Positions 23,423 through 34,950 of a stretch of 64,000 nt of DNA are shown piece after piece (position 1 is the stretch's first letter; each line of letters begins with the position of its first letter). Position numbers and translations under genes: made by a program. The notes beneath the pieces were generated by a model. It did not search any database and had not been told where the DNA came from. It saw only the letters and a list, made by a program, of their open reading frames with translations. The DNA is from Lepraria neglecta. Taxonomy: Eukaryota; Ascomycota; Lecanoromycetes; Lecanorales; Stereocaulaceae. The stretch lies in NCBI GenBank assembly GCA_033220425.1, contig CM065652.1, forward strand, positions 4,092,001-4,156,000, written 5' to 3'.

Positions 23423-23818
23423 GTACCGTTACGGGAGTGAGCGCATGACGAGCGGTCCGTACTTCACGATTTTTGGTTTTCGATGCTTTATCATCCATGT
23501 GCTACTTCTCAAAATGTTTTAATTGCTCTTTCGCATTGTAAATATATCTATGCTTCCAAAGACCATCTCCTACCCACCCTTCCCACTGTTAGGCTTCCAA
23601 AGCTCGGAATTGACTTTCAGAAAACAAATTTATACACTAGATCTCAGAACGAATTCAAGTAGTCCAACGGCTTAGTATTGGGCGCAAATGGTTGCTTGAT
23701 GCCGACGACACTGCTAATACAGGAAAAATCAAAAATTGTCATAGACCCTGCGAATTCTAAAACATGATTCATTTCATTTCTCTTTCCACATCAATCAACA
23801 GCATCTAGTGCTAAAATT
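23423..23818. other. Convergent 3' spacer
   Basis: About 400 bp between the convergent rhodopsin-domain and P450 genes. AT-rich, no gene seen. Confidence 0.5.
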
Positions 23819-25622
23819 TTACTCAGAACACAGCCCGATAGCTCCATCCACCACTCCCCTCCAACTCAACTTCACATCCATATCATGCTGCTCAGTGACG
23901 AAATAACTTTCATAGCGCCACTCTCGTCTTGGATCCGAAAGGCATATCTGCAATCCCCGTCAGCAATGGCCAAAAAAAAACCAAAAAACCAAGAAAACAA
24001 AACGCAACAACAACATCTTACATCAAACAAGCCAAAAAGCGTAGGAACAAGCTTATAAATTTCCAAATACGCAATTGGCCTCCCCAAGCACGACCTCGTC
24101 CCATACCCAAACGCAATATCCGCCCTCAACATCCTCTTAGCCCTAGCCTGGAAACCATCCTCAGTCTCATCACTAGCCTTGAGCCATCGATCCGGATTGA
24201 AAGCATTCGCATCCTGCCCGAAGACGTCCTCATTTTGGTTGATGGTCCAGCCATTCATGCTTACAATGGTGCCTGGTTTCAATTCTCGACCATCAGGGAG
24301 TTGCAGACCTGCTGGAGAGACGACGCGTTCCAGTAGTACCGAGGTCGGCGGATGGATGCGTAGGGCCTCTTTGACAACTGCGTCGAGATATGTGAAATCC
24401 TGTGCTTTTTTCCAAGAGACGGGATAAGTGAGTTTAGCATCGTCGATTTCTTTCTGCAGTTTTTTTTGCACGTGATGGTTCTTCGATAGGTAGTACACGA
24501 TTGAGCGGAGGGTGATGGATACAGTGTCCGAGCCCGCGAGCAGAATCGTCATGATATATCCCACCACTGCTGCATCAGGAACCTGGTCCGGATGAGCGCT
24601 TTTGGCCTCTAGGATGCGGGACACGATGTCCGAGCGGTCTTTGTCTTCCCCAATAGAGTCTCTTCCCGTCTTCTCCTCGGCCAGCCGATCTCTGAATAGT
24701 TTGCCTGCTCGGATAGAAAAGGGATCGGACTTTGCGGAGAACCAACGCACCAGAGGATTTTTCCACAGGAATTTGTCAAGTGAGGGCATTTGGCCTACCT
24801 TTGGCGTTCATTAGCTTTTGAAGCACTTCAAGGAAAACGATGCAGGGCATACGATAGCGCAGTATTTGAAATTCCGCCCGAGATTTTTCATCATGTCATC
24901 CATATCACACCCATGTTCCAAGAACCCGAACGACCGACTGAAGGAGAGTCCGCTCATCACGTCGAAGGCAACTTCAGCGATCTGTCAGCTATGACATCCG
25001 CACAGATGTAGCGCTCTCACAACCCACAGTATGAAAGCCAGTGGTCAATATCGCAACTTCTCCGTGCGCCAGACCCATCTACGAAATCGCGGCGCAGGAT
25101 TTTTATCAGGTCGCTAATCGTCCGGTCAACTAGCGGCTCAAAACGCGTAAGCGTGCTCATAGCGAAGATGTTAGCGACAGGTTTCCTCAATCGAGCGTGC
25201 GTCTTCTTGTCTGTGACGGTCAAGAGCGTGGGTACAAGCTCCCCATTGTGATATGTCTGCATGACCTTGTAGAAATCGCTCTTCACCGTGCATCATGTCA
25301 GCTGAGAAGGTGACCGCCAGGAAGGGGCAGCCACACCGACCTTTGGGAGATCTGCTTTGACGCCATAAATGCACTCGATGGCATCTGGGTCTGTAAGGCT
25401 AACAATGTTTGGTCCTGTGCGTACAATGTTCCCATGACGACGATGTAAATCCTGTACCGTTCGCTCGTAGTGCCCTTTCCATGTCTCAATCAGACGCCAG
25501 AGGTTCGAGAACTTGGCAAGGAATGGCCCAGGGATTTCTCTCAGACCCGGAGCATAGAAATTAGATGAGAGATGTAAGAAAAGTGCAATTCCTAAAGCAA
25601 TTGAGATTTGAAGGATTAGCAT
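23819..25622 (-). CDS. Cytochrome P450 monooxygenase, 519 residues
   Basis: Five exons (25622-25341, 25280-25028, 24971-24853, 24798-24022, 23947-23819) give 519 residues. An N-terminal membrane anchor is followed by the proline-rich hinge REIPGPFLAKFSNLW. The I-helix motif is LLAGSDT, the K-helix ExxR is KEALR, the aromatic region is FNPDRWL, and the heme-binding loop is FGYGTRSCLGRP. The second intron was placed so that WLSY continues into FAFDVM, the usual family sequence. Closest known style is the pisatin-demethylase-like class of fungal P450s, bound to the ER and using NADPH-P450 reductase. The substrate is unknown. The location among methyltransferases and a prenyltransferase suggests a role in secondary metabolism. 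Confidence 0.9.
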
Positions 25623-27721
25623 GAAGGCTGAGATGTCAGAATCACGAATAGTCGAAGTAAGCTTCCTTTTTGGAATTCCTGCTTAGGCTAGGACGTCTGA
25701 TGCTCGTAAATGTTTATGTGTATAAGAGTACGTGACGCTCACTACCCTAGAGCGGCTGAAATGACAATTTTAGCTACCGCAGAATAACTTATTGGTGCAA
25801 TCCGGCCATTCGGAAACACATCTCTTGCCGGAAGGAAAGTACTTGACGCAGCGATCCCAGTCAGGCGGGGCCTGTAGCACGTGCGGAGTAAGTTCAAAGC
25901 AGCAAGTCTTTGCATTTGTTAGGGGGGTGCGATAGGACCTTAGCTTTGCAGCTGTAAAGGTTCACTAATGCAATGAGGACATTGACGATCGTCGATACAG
26001 CGTGTGCAACTGGACGAACTACTAATGGGATAAGGCTGTAAGGCCTGGAGGGCAGTGCGATACCTAGTGAAACGAAGATCGCACTAATTCTTACCAAAGG
26101 ATTTTGGCAGACGGTCATCATGCCTGAATGCAGAATACTGGTGATGACAGCCAACGACCATCCTCCTCGTTCTGCATCCCCTACCTCATTGAGCACGAGC
26201 TAGCACCTTCAGAATCGACAACGCCACTTTTCTTGCCTCTTCACTGTTTGACTCCTCCTGTAATGGAACGGATTGGCATTAGGGAGTCCTTTAAGCGAGC
26301 TGGCTGACGACATTTCGTCAAGTGAGCCGATCTACCGGAGCTAATGCAAGATCCCCACCGCTACGGAGATTATTAATACGCCGCAGAGTACCGCAATATG
26401 CACATCTCATGGATGATCATTCTGACAAATTTTCCTAGGCGTCTCGGGTTTTTCTCTAACCAGCTAAGGCGTCTTAGGAAATGATCGTGCTTGGATCTCT
26501 GAATATCTGTATTTACTTGTATTTTTGTCGTAAAATGAACAAACATTTCTTTTCCTACGCAACGTCATTAGTGAGGAGAGCCTAACATTCTCTTGATATC
26601 ATTCAACAAGTCAGCAGATTTTGCCTGAAGGCGTTTCATGCCTTGACCACGCCTTTGAAGTATCAATTACACATGTGAAACAAATTTTGATCTTCTTGGC
26701 CAGACCATAAGCTGGCTGCCTGCTGAACAAGGTCGATCGTTGGCTCTCGGCTCGATACTAAGAATCGAGACAAGATGAAATGGGGTTCTCCTTGATATAC
26801 CCTTCCAAATTCAACGTATTCAAGAAAAGGGCCACGAGCATGCATGCCCTTTCGCAAGTTTGTTCCTACAATGGGAATTATTAAGAACCCTAACGCAGCT
26901 AGCGACGGCCGATCATGACGCAAAATACCGATTTGCTGTATGTTGTATGCAGTTGACGTATGGGCTGATGCCAATCTCTTATCCTCTTATATCATTGTAC
27001 CTTTAGCCCTGCTGACGCCCGTCGTACTCGGCCGCTGTTCAGAACTGATCAAGTCAAACGGCTGTCAATTGCGGGCAATTCTGAAGGAAGCTGAGGCACT
27101 AGCTTCAATCCTTTGAAGAAGCGGTCTACACCACTTCGCCATCGTCTTCCAGTTACTGTGCCGGATGCCTGAAACATCTGACAAGATCACCCAATTGGTG
27201 TGTAGTGATTGAGTCTGGGATTGGGTCACATTACGAACGCGTGTCAAGTCAATTTGGTGGGCCAGGAAGCCTGTCAAGTCGGTGCCCGAGTGACGTGAGA
27301 TCTAGTATTCTGCGGAAAATAGTACCACCAACCGTGATCATGGACGTCGATTTCCGAGTCGATCTTGCATTTTGGGCACCTCGCTCCGGTAGATCGTCTC
27401 TACGCTGTGGCCCACACTGCTACCTCACTGCAGGTCTCCTGCATGCTGTCTTTTGGTTGGATGATGGGTCAGCCGAGAAAGAATAATCCATTTGCGAGTG
27501 CTCGGCAAGGGCCTGACACCCTCCAAGTTGATGTGGGGGTAGGAACCTGGGTGGCAGCTCTAAGGCTGTGGGAGGAGCTGCTCTATATCAGCTGCAATCT
27601 CCTTGCACTACTCATTCGTAGTTGCCAATAAACACAAATACCACATCCATTGATCAAATTTGGCAGGGACAATCCCGCCATCAAAACTACTCCCTATAAC
27701 ACAAACTACCCCTAAGACAAA
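25623..27721. other. Large intergenic region
   Basis: About 2.1 kb between the divergent P450 and prenyltransferase genes. A minus-strand frame at 25894-26196 has hydrophobic stretches and one at 26663-26974 has no known similarity. Neither has convincing gene structure. No transposon signature was seen. Confidence 0.4.
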
Positions 27722-28690
27722 ATGGAGGTTCCGCAGCTCCAATATAGAGTCCCCAAGACGGGTTTCATGTCGTACCTTCCACATAGTTGGGTTCCATACG
27801 CCGAACTCGCACGCGTCGATAAGCCTGTGGCATGTCTATACCTCTATTTCCCATGCATTTTTGGCACTGTGTTGGCGGCCTCAATCAGCGAACCTATAAT
27901 ACCACCCACTCGCCTCCTGAAAGCTAATGCCATATTCATTCTTGGTTCTGTTATGGTTCGATGCGCTGGTTGCACGTGGAACGACATCGTCGATCAGGAC
28001 TTCGATCGAAAGGTTTCACGAACACGACTTCGTCCCATGGCTCGGAGAGCGATCTCGACCTCCAATGCTTTGGTGTTCACCGTCGCCCAGGTTCTAATAG
28101 GGCTTGGATTGGTGGTGTTGCTATTGTCAATGCAGTGTCTCTATTGGAGCATTCCATCCATTCTTCTCACCGGGTTATACCCATACGGGAAACGGTTCAC
28201 GCACTATCCACAGATTATACTCGGCTGCGTCTTCTCCTGGGGAGTGGTCATGGCATTTCCTGCTTTAGATATTGATCTGCTGTCTTCCCCGGAAGCCATG
28301 ACTGCAGCTGGCTGCCTATTTCTATCATGCACCGCATGGACCATGGTCTACGACACCATATATGCGGCTCAGGATATCAAAGACGACGCCAAAGCAGGAG
28401 TCAGGTCTCCTGTTGTCCGGCATCAAAACCACACGCGCAGGCTGCTTATGGGAGCTGCCTTGGTTCAGATAGCTTTGCTGTGTTGTACTGGCGTCGCCAT
28501 GGAAGCTTCTTTCGGATATTTCATCTGCACATGTCTTGGCGCCACCTTGATGTTGGGAGGAATGGTGAGGATGGTCCACCTGGACGATCCGAAAGATTGC
28601 ATCTGGTGGTTCAAGAAGGGCTGTTTCTACACTGGGGCTGTTATTGGTAGTGGTTTTATTGTCGAATACGTGGTGCGTGCAAATAGCTAA
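27722..28690 (+). CDS. UbiA-type prenyltransferase, 322 residues
   Basis: Single-exon integral membrane prenyltransferase of the UbiA superfamily. The first Asp-rich motif is NDIVDQDFDRKVSRT (Asn87, Asp88, Asp91, Asp95) and the second is YDTIYAAQDIKDD (Asp211, Asp217, Asp221-222). Both bind Mg2+-prenyl diphosphate. The N-terminal ELARVDKPVACLYLYFPCIFG is typical of the COQ2 and meroterpenoid branch. At 322 residues without a mitochondrial leader it fits better with a secondary-metabolism prenyltransferase than with COQ2. About eight to nine membrane helices are expected. The aromatic acceptor is not known. No polyketide synthase, the usual acceptor supplier, is in the window. Confidence 0.92.
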   Translation: MEVPQLQYRVPKTGFMSYLPHSWVPYAELARVDKPVACLYLYFPCIFGTVLAASISEPIIPPTRLLKANAIFILGSVMVRCAGCTWNDIVDQDFDRKVSRTRLRPMARRAISTSNALVFTVAQVLIGLGLVVLLLSMQCLYWSIPSILLTGLYPYGKRFTHYPQIILGCVFSWGVVMAFPALDIDLLSSPEAMTAAGCLFLSCTAWTMVYDTIYAAQDIKDDAKAGVRSPVVRHQNHTRRLLMGAALVQIALLCCTGVAMEASFGYFICTCLGATLMLGGMVRMVHLDDPKDCIWWFKKGCFYTGAVIGSGFIVEYVVRANS

Positions 28691-29358
28691 GTTAGGTGTC
28701 CAAGAAAGTGCTGCGGTGTTCTGAGGATGATCCTGTTGAGGATCTATTGATCTCGCCACAGCCTATGGGTCCATCACCCAGTACTTGGGAATGTTCGCCA
28801 GTCTTGTTTGGTGGATATTTAGATTACAACAGCAAATGCAATGATTAATCAAACGACAGCCCAAGAAGAGAGTGAACAAGGAATGCCAAACAAAGCGGTA
28901 CCTCAAGAAAAGATAGACTAAGAGAGCGCGCGTGATGGAGACAACTAGAACATGCAGTTGAGCCAAACAGAGGAGATCTGATCACAGATACAGCAGCCAT
29001 CTCTTGGGCAAGTAGCATGTAACAAGAGATTGCTGCAATAGTAACGGCTCAGACGGGCACTGCAGGACGACGCCAAGGGCGGCGCTACCGTCCGATATCT
29101 AACGCGTCAAGCTTCCTCAGCACCTCAGCTCTTGCAAAGCATTCCCAACACCTTTGATTTGTGATAGTCTGAATGCCAATGGCAACAATAGCTGTGCAAG
29201 TCGTTACTACAAACGATGGAAGTGGACAAGCTGACATAAAAGCCGCGTTAAAGCCAAATCGATCGTGCACGTCATAATCATGCCCCTCTAGCAACAATCA
29301 TAACATCATACAAAAAAGTTCCCACGCCCCCCCCGCATCCCCCGCCCCTCCTACCACA
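28691..29358. other. Intergenic region
   Basis: About 670 bp between the prenyltransferase and the cupin gene, which run in the same direction. No recognised gene. Confidence 0.45.
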
Positions 29359-30234
29359 ATGCTCAAAGTCGCCATCCCTCGAACACTCCCACGCCTCGCT
29401 GCCAAACCACTCACCTCCGCTTCCATCCCAACGCGAAGACTCCTCTCCCAATCCACAATCCGCTACGGCAAAGATCCCAAAATGTCTACCGGACCCCCCA
29501 AACACGAGATGGCCTACTTCCCCAACATGACTTCGGCCCTACCGTCGTCGTCTGCGGAGTTTCGGAGGGTACTCTGGACGGGACTGTACTCGCAGGTTGT
29601 GTTGATGACTGTGCCTGTTGGAGGGGATATTGGTGATGAGGTACGTTGTCCCGGTTCCCTTGGATGTTATGGGGGCTTCGCTTGCCTAATTACGTCGAAG
29701 TCTGCTGTTTGGGTGCTAGGGCTAATTTTCTACAGGTCCACACCGTCGATCAGGCTCTGACCTTCACGTCGGGAACGGGGAAAGCTACAATCAATGGGAA
29801 AGACCAGGATGTCAAAGCTGGAGATCTCATGGTCGTGCCTGCGGGAACTCAGCATCAATTCGTCAATACTGGTCCCACTCCCTTGGTAAGCACACCTTCT
29901 CCCCCCTTCCTCCGCTTCTTTCCGCTTGGAGGTCCAATCTTGAATCAGACGAAAACTGACACGACTACTACAGATCCTCTACACCATCTACTCGCCCGCC
30001 GAGCATAACCCCCAAACTGTCCACCAAACAAAGGAGGAAGGAGATGAGGAGGAGGATAATGGAAAAGATGAGGCACCAGAATGGAGTCGGAAATGGTACT
30101 TGAGCATTGCATGGTTATTTACAGGCTACTTATTCGCTGACTGGCTAAAGAGGGATATCACAGTATCGCAGGCTGGTGGGGAGCAGGAGCGGTATGAATC
30201 CAAGAATATGAGAACGAATAGGGAGAAGTCTTAG
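29359..30234 (+). CDS. Cupin-domain protein, 230 residues
   Basis: Three exons (29359-29640, 29736-29885, 29974-30234, all junctions phase 0). The central beta-barrel carries both cupin motifs: GGDIGDE then VHTVDQALTFTSGTGKATINGK, and PAGTQHQFVNTGPTPL. It ends with YTIYSPAEHNPQTVHQTKEEGD, the usual signature of this widespread cupin family. The first 41 residues are Arg/Ser-rich and may be a mitochondrial leader. A second ATG at 29482 would give a protein without it. An unusual C-terminal hydrophobic segment (WYLSIAWLFTGYLFADWL) suggests a membrane tail. The metal ligands (Glu, His residues in the motifs) are present. The substrate is not known. Confidence 0.88.
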
Positions 30235-30428
30235 CGGCAATCACCGTGATGAATAGCGGTAAATGATGGGGCTGAAGCCGCGCAGGCTAAGGGCTAGCTA
30301 TAAGAGACTACCTTGAATATTCTATGATTTTACGACGTCCTATATATCGCGTGGAATGGTAGGAAGAGAAGGGTTTGCAGCGAATTTTGGGTGGTTTTTG
30401 GTGTCTCAAATATTTATCGAACATCGTA

Positions 30429-31805
30429 TCATATTGCAAGACCAGATTGCCACCAATTATCCCCCCAATAGACTCGGGGGATTATTCCCTGCCACGTCCA
30501 CCATCCATTTTGCGCCGGCCCGAAGCCCAAACATCGTAGAGGGCTAAGCGGCAGGGGTTCGATGAGCCACATTCCGCCTCGAGCATACTCGTCCGCCATC
30601 AACCAAAATGTCAGCCGCAGCCAAATCACAGTAAAGATTGACTTTCCGATTCGGTCAAAGCTCTCATTGCGGCTTTTAAGAAATAGACCTCGTGCGGGCA
30701 GCATTACCAACTCTTGGGCTACCATACCGACAGGCTGAGCGAGAAAGAAGAAGAAGACATTCAAAGGCGACGTAGAAGGCCATTGTGTGTAGCATCCGCA
30801 CGTGCCACTCAAGGAGAAGGCAACGAGAATTCGCAACGCCTTCGCTGTTTTACTGGATCGAGCGATGTTCAGGCGGTCAGCCACCCACAGACCAGGTGAA
30901 GAAAACCCAAATCGGAACATTTGATGCCACCATAGAGCCCAGAAACCTTGTAAACCCTCGTCAAGTATTGCTTGGATAGGGCCATACGCAAAAGCGTACA
31001 TCCATGGCTCGCCGAGAGTGCCGACTAGGGAAGGTCCGAGGATCTGCACAAATACGAGAGGAGCTGTGTCGAAGATAAGCATGTTAGCTATCAAGAATTT
31101 AAGGAATGATACGAAGATGTGGTAGTGGCGGGAGATTTTGATATAGGATTCCAAATGGAAGATACCTAGATCTGAAGGATTATCAGTGATACCCCAGAAG
31201 TATGGATCCGTCTTTGCAATTATGTTGAGAGCGTCGAGGCTGAGATACATGAAAAGCAGCCACGCGACTGCATTGAATGGGCGACTTTTGGAGATACGAA
31301 CACTCGAATGAGAAACTGGGGGGATCTGAGACGATCGCCAGGACCAATGTAAGCCGCGGAGACTAGTCACAAGGTCCACTGTCCAAGCAAGTCGCTTCCA
31401 GAAGGGGTCGGGCATATATTCCCAGACGAGTTCTAAATCTCTAATTTCCAGGCTTGATCCCAGGATTTGTGATGAAGTACTCGATCCATTTGAGAGGTCC
31501 GGATTGGGTAGCGTAAGGGTGTCAACGTCTTCCACTCCCATTTTATTGGCCGTGTTATGACGGGTCTGTTTCTGCGATGCTTTGACAAGTCTGCAGAAGG
31601 TTTGATGGGGGACATGAAAGATCATGAGAGTGGCCGACCACACAATACACCAAGATGATGCGATGCCAACGAGCACACCGTAGTCCAAACCCAGTGTTCT
31701 GCAACGACTCATAGTCGTTATGGAAAGCCAGACTATCGCGAAGAAAACGGCGTACTTCGACCGCTGTGCCAGTCTCGTACGGGCGTAGAACAAATATAGA
31801 ATGAG
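30429..31805 (-). pseudogene. Wax-synthase-like acyltransferase, 3' part, cut by transposon
   Basis: This is the larger part (about 456 codons, single frame, no stop) of a multipass acyltransferase of the fungal wax-synthase-like group (MBOAT_2 type). Family traits are a run of hydrophobic helices and the block WWHQMFRFGFSSPG with its conserved His. Related enzymes acetylate terpenoid or meroterpenoid alcohols (AusQ, TRI7 class). The 5' part with the start codon lies at 34942-35073, on the other side of the Mutator-like element. The 9-bp target duplication 31797-31805 is counted here. The frame is open through the duplication on both sides and would be continuous at 499 residues without the insert, with no other lesion visible. 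The insertion therefore looks recent. The gene cannot make its normal protein as it stands. Confidence 0.85.
31797..31805. repeat. Target site duplication, left (TAGAATGAG)
   Basis: Nine bases directly beside the element, identical to 34942-34950. A 9-bp duplication is characteristic of Mutator-like elements. Confidence 0.92.
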
Positions 31806-31904
31806 CGGGAAGCCCTGGGGGCGCAAAAACAGAGCGCAACGCAACTTTCGGATTTAACAGGGGGTACTTATGTTTACTAGGAGCTCTCACGAAATATGAA
31901 GTAC
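31806..31904. repeat. MULE terminal inverted repeat, left
   Basis: About 99 bp, matching the reverse complement of 34821-34941. The outer 55 bp differ at only a few positions, and the inner part (GTACTTATGTTTACTAGGAG) matches after a gap of about 28 bp in the other end. Confidence 0.85.
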
Positions 31905-32053
31905 CTATGGTTTGGAGCTCTGCATGGCACATTATCGCTCCAACTGAGCATGCTATCGCTATTGAATACTCGTGATACATGACATCATGAGTCACACGGC
32001 TCCCACGGCTGTACTGCAGGGCCACTCCACTCCACATGCTCCTTATCTAGCTT

Positions 32054-34687
32054 TCAATCCACCTGGAATGCAGCCTTCAGTATCCGCTCCTGCTGTGACT
32101 CCCGCTCATCCACTTGCTCCGCTGGTATTTTGAGGTTCGTTTTCGACCTCTTCTTTAGTGGAAGAGGTTGCATGTCCTCCAGGGTCTCCTCCAGGGTAGG
32201 CCCTCGGGGTCGCTGTCGTGATTGCGATAACCCTTTGGCCTGCTCCCACGTTTTCTTCTCTTTTACCTGACGGCCTGTCCTGGTCATTATGGCCGGAGCG
32301 GAGGATGAGGGTGGCTCATTGGCTGGGAGTAGAAGGGCGGAGGATAGAGGTGGCTCCGCCGAAGAGGGTGGAGGAGCAGAGGGCGGAGGCCTATTTGTAC
32401 TGCCTTTCGGGCGCCCACGAGGTTTTCGGATTTGTGGTATTGGAGTAAGCTGAATACTGTAAGGAGTAGCTGTTTGATATATAGAGTCCTGTTGCTCCTG
32501 TTGCTCCTATTGCTCCTTCTGTCGCTTATCCCGCTGTTGAGCTTCCTTCTCGGAGGCTTCTGCAGCCGTAAGCTTTCGAGCATTGGCTTTATCATGCTTC
32601 TTCTTATCTTGCAGAGTATTCCACTGCTGTTTCTTAGTAGGGGGTAGAGCAGGCAACTCGGTCGGAATACCCTTACGATTTTTCTGGATAGCTTCGTGAG
32701 TACTCGTTACATTGACTTGAAAGGTAGCTAGCTGATTAGCTAGCTGATCGGCTTGCTGTCGAGGTAAAGTCTTATACAATTCGTCTATCTTCGCCGCCGC
32801 CTCCAAGTACTTATTCTTCCCTGTTTCTCGAAATATTGAGGGGTTTTGTGAGTTAGGATCCAACGTATCATCATAATATCGAGGCCACCACTCGTATGGA
32901 ATGGGCACATCATCTATCCACCATCTAGGGTGGAAGAGAGATAACGGGATAGGGAAGCCGTCGTTGCAAGCTCTGAAGAGAAGGTGTTTACAAGGTAGCA
33001 GATATCGGACGAGGATATCGCAATTGCAAGGGCCGTGTACACGCTCATAAGTAGGAGAGCTCCGCTCCTCCACTAATTGCTTTGTTGCAATCCACTCGGG
33101 ATTGACATACTCGAGGGCCCAGATAGTAACTTTACCAATGATAATTTGGAATGCAACAAAGTCAATAGCCCTCGGCCGATCAATACGTGACCTCGCTATG
33201 TCTTCTCGGATCTGCTTATACCACAGCTTGAGCTCTGCTTGCATCGATTTCACGGCATTCTCCAGTGTGGCTTGAGGATTCATCACTGCTTTTAATACAG
33301 GGTGCATGCTCTCATTGCGCTGTGTAGAATAAGCCCCCAGATTTCGATAATTCTTCGTATAGCAGGTAACCACGTATTGCTCTTTGTGAAACCAGTGCTC
33401 ATAGAAGTACTCCTTCTCCCGCTCGTGGAATAGCTTTAATAAAGCCTCCCGGTTCTCTTGTAGAGTGATATAATCAGGTGATTGAGCCCAATCCCATGCT
33501 GCATCATAGATTTGTTGTCTTCGCTCATATGGATAGCTTCGGCTCGATTTGTTAACCCTCGCACGGATATTTCCGACAGCATGCCAGTTACATAGCTGCA
33601 GCTGGCAATCTGGGAGCATAAGAGGAAGCGAAGCAAGGAGGCCTTTGCCCTGATCTGAGAGGTTAATACGAGGTGTAGGACAATCATTGAATACCTCCTC
33701 TTTTAGTATTTTAAAGAAGAAGTTGAATGCTTCTTCTGACTCCGAAGTAGCGAATGAGAAAGCAGCTGGAAATGTACGATTCGTATTAGTCACACCCACG
33801 GCTACAAAGAGCAATAATTTGTGAGAATTCGTATTGAATGTAGCGTCGTTCTGTACCATGAAATTACTGCAGAAGCGCTTAGCCAGCTTCTGCTGGAATT
33901 TGTCAATAATAACGATTTGCTCGAGTATCCTTTTCATAGGGGCTCCGGCTTCATTCCTGATGTAAGAATAGCGCTGTCTGGCTATGAAATCCTCGTCATC
34001 TAGTACGGCCAGTAGCCCGGTGATAATCTCCTCCCTGGAACGTGTGGTTGTAGGAATGAGGTTATAGTACTTCTTCTTCTTCAAAGTCAACACCTCGTCT
34101 GGCTCCTTCGGAGTATGGTGGAGCACACGCTGTGACTGCTTATATGTCAATCCGCTTATCCTATTAGTCCTCGCAAGCAGGATAGCTTTCGCGTACTCCG
34201 GCTGGCGTTGCATGTGGAGCTCATAGTCGAGAGGATTGGGATTCAAATCATGCATGTGATCCTGACAGCCCACTCCTAGTATCCATGTTTTTTCTTGCCC
34301 ACCTCGCTGGAGCGATCTGAAGCTGATATAGGCGTGCCAGGTACACCCTTTTGCTTTGATTGTGGTCAACTCTTGCCTACGGATAGTACCGTGCTCGGGG
34401 TCTTCCTCCCCTGTGTGCTCTGGAAGCTTCCTCCAATTCTTCGTCTCTTTGGAATGGTGGATACATTTATAGTTCTTCCTCTCTCTTCCACAGGAGCCAG
34501 TGACGATAGCGAAGCCCTGACTGAAGGCGTAGTCTTGTAGCCGGGTCCACGCATCGTCCGGGGTGTCAAAGACTTCATTCTTTTGAGGAGGAAGGAGGTG
34601 TGCTGGAGCGAGGCGGTTTATAGCCTTCTGGAGGATAGGGTGGAGGTCTAGCTCGAGCTGAGGGTGTGGCGTCCATACATCGGCCAT
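32054..34687 (-). pseudogene. MULE transposase with one in-frame TAG
   Basis: The frame is open from ATG 34687 to a TAG at 32507-32509 (726 residues) and continues in the same frame without another stop to 32054. In order: an N-terminal FAR1/WRKY-GCM1-like zinc region (Cys75, Cys115, Cys141, His residues near 144-146), the MULE DDE catalytic domain with Asp281 (VQNDATFN), Asp345 (LSDQGKG), the CNWH block at 366-369 and Glu459 (STQRNES), and a SWIM zinc finger with CNC at 554-556 and CKH at 566-568. A basic Gln/Lys-rich tail follows. Beyond the TAG lies an AT-hook-like IRKPRGRPKGSTNR and a basic tail. The catalytic core is complete, so a protein lacking only the AT-hook might still be active. 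The change is consistent with CAG to TAG. Confidence 0.85.
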
Positions 34688-34820
34688 GTTAAATAGCTGG
34701 TAGAGTAGGAATTGTAGGAGGAGCAGCGCAATAGGTTGTGAGAAGCATTGTGGGTGGCTGTAAGCGAATAGCTCTAAGGAGAAAGAAAAAAGCGGTGTGG
34801 GATAATATTCGAATTGGATT

Positions 34821-34941
34821 GGTACTTTATTTTTGGTGGGAGCTCGTAGTAAATGTAAGTACTTTACTAATATGGCTATGTAACTCCGGTTAAACCCGAA
34901 AGTTGCGTTGCGCTCACTATTTGCGCCCCCAGGGTTTCCCG
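34821..34941. repeat. MULE terminal inverted repeat, right
   Basis: About 121 bp, the inverted counterpart of 31806-31904. It carries an extra stretch of about 28 bp around 34864-34891. Confidence 0.85.
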
Positions 34942-34950
34942 TAGAATGAG
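34942..34950. repeat. Target site duplication, right (TAGAATGAG)
   Basis: Identical to 31797-31805 and directly beside the right end of the element. Confidence 0.92.

Larger units (their letters stand above)
31806..34941 (-). mobile_element. Mutator-like element (MULE), 3136 bp, full length
   Basis: Complete DNA transposon. It is flanked by the 9-bp duplication TAGAATGAG, has terminal inverted repeats that begin CGGGAARCCCTGGGGGCGC at both ends, and contains one large transposase frame on the minus strand. It sits inside the coding sequence of the wax-synthase-like gene, in the same transcriptional orientation. Fungal MULEs such as Hop of Fusarium share the 9-bp duplication and the transposase layout. 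The nearly perfect outer repeats and the intact host frame suggest that the insertion is young. Confidence 0.93.

Noticed and set aside
27722-28690. COQ2 (ubiquinone biosynthesis) as identity of the prenyltransferase
   Set aside because: There is no mitochondrial leader, the protein is shorter, and it sits among tailoring genes. A secondary-metabolism enzyme fits better, though not proven.
31797-31844. Apparent start of the acyltransferase frame at 31844
   Set aside because: The start there is TTG inside the MULE terminal repeat; the real start codon is at 35073 on the far side of the element.
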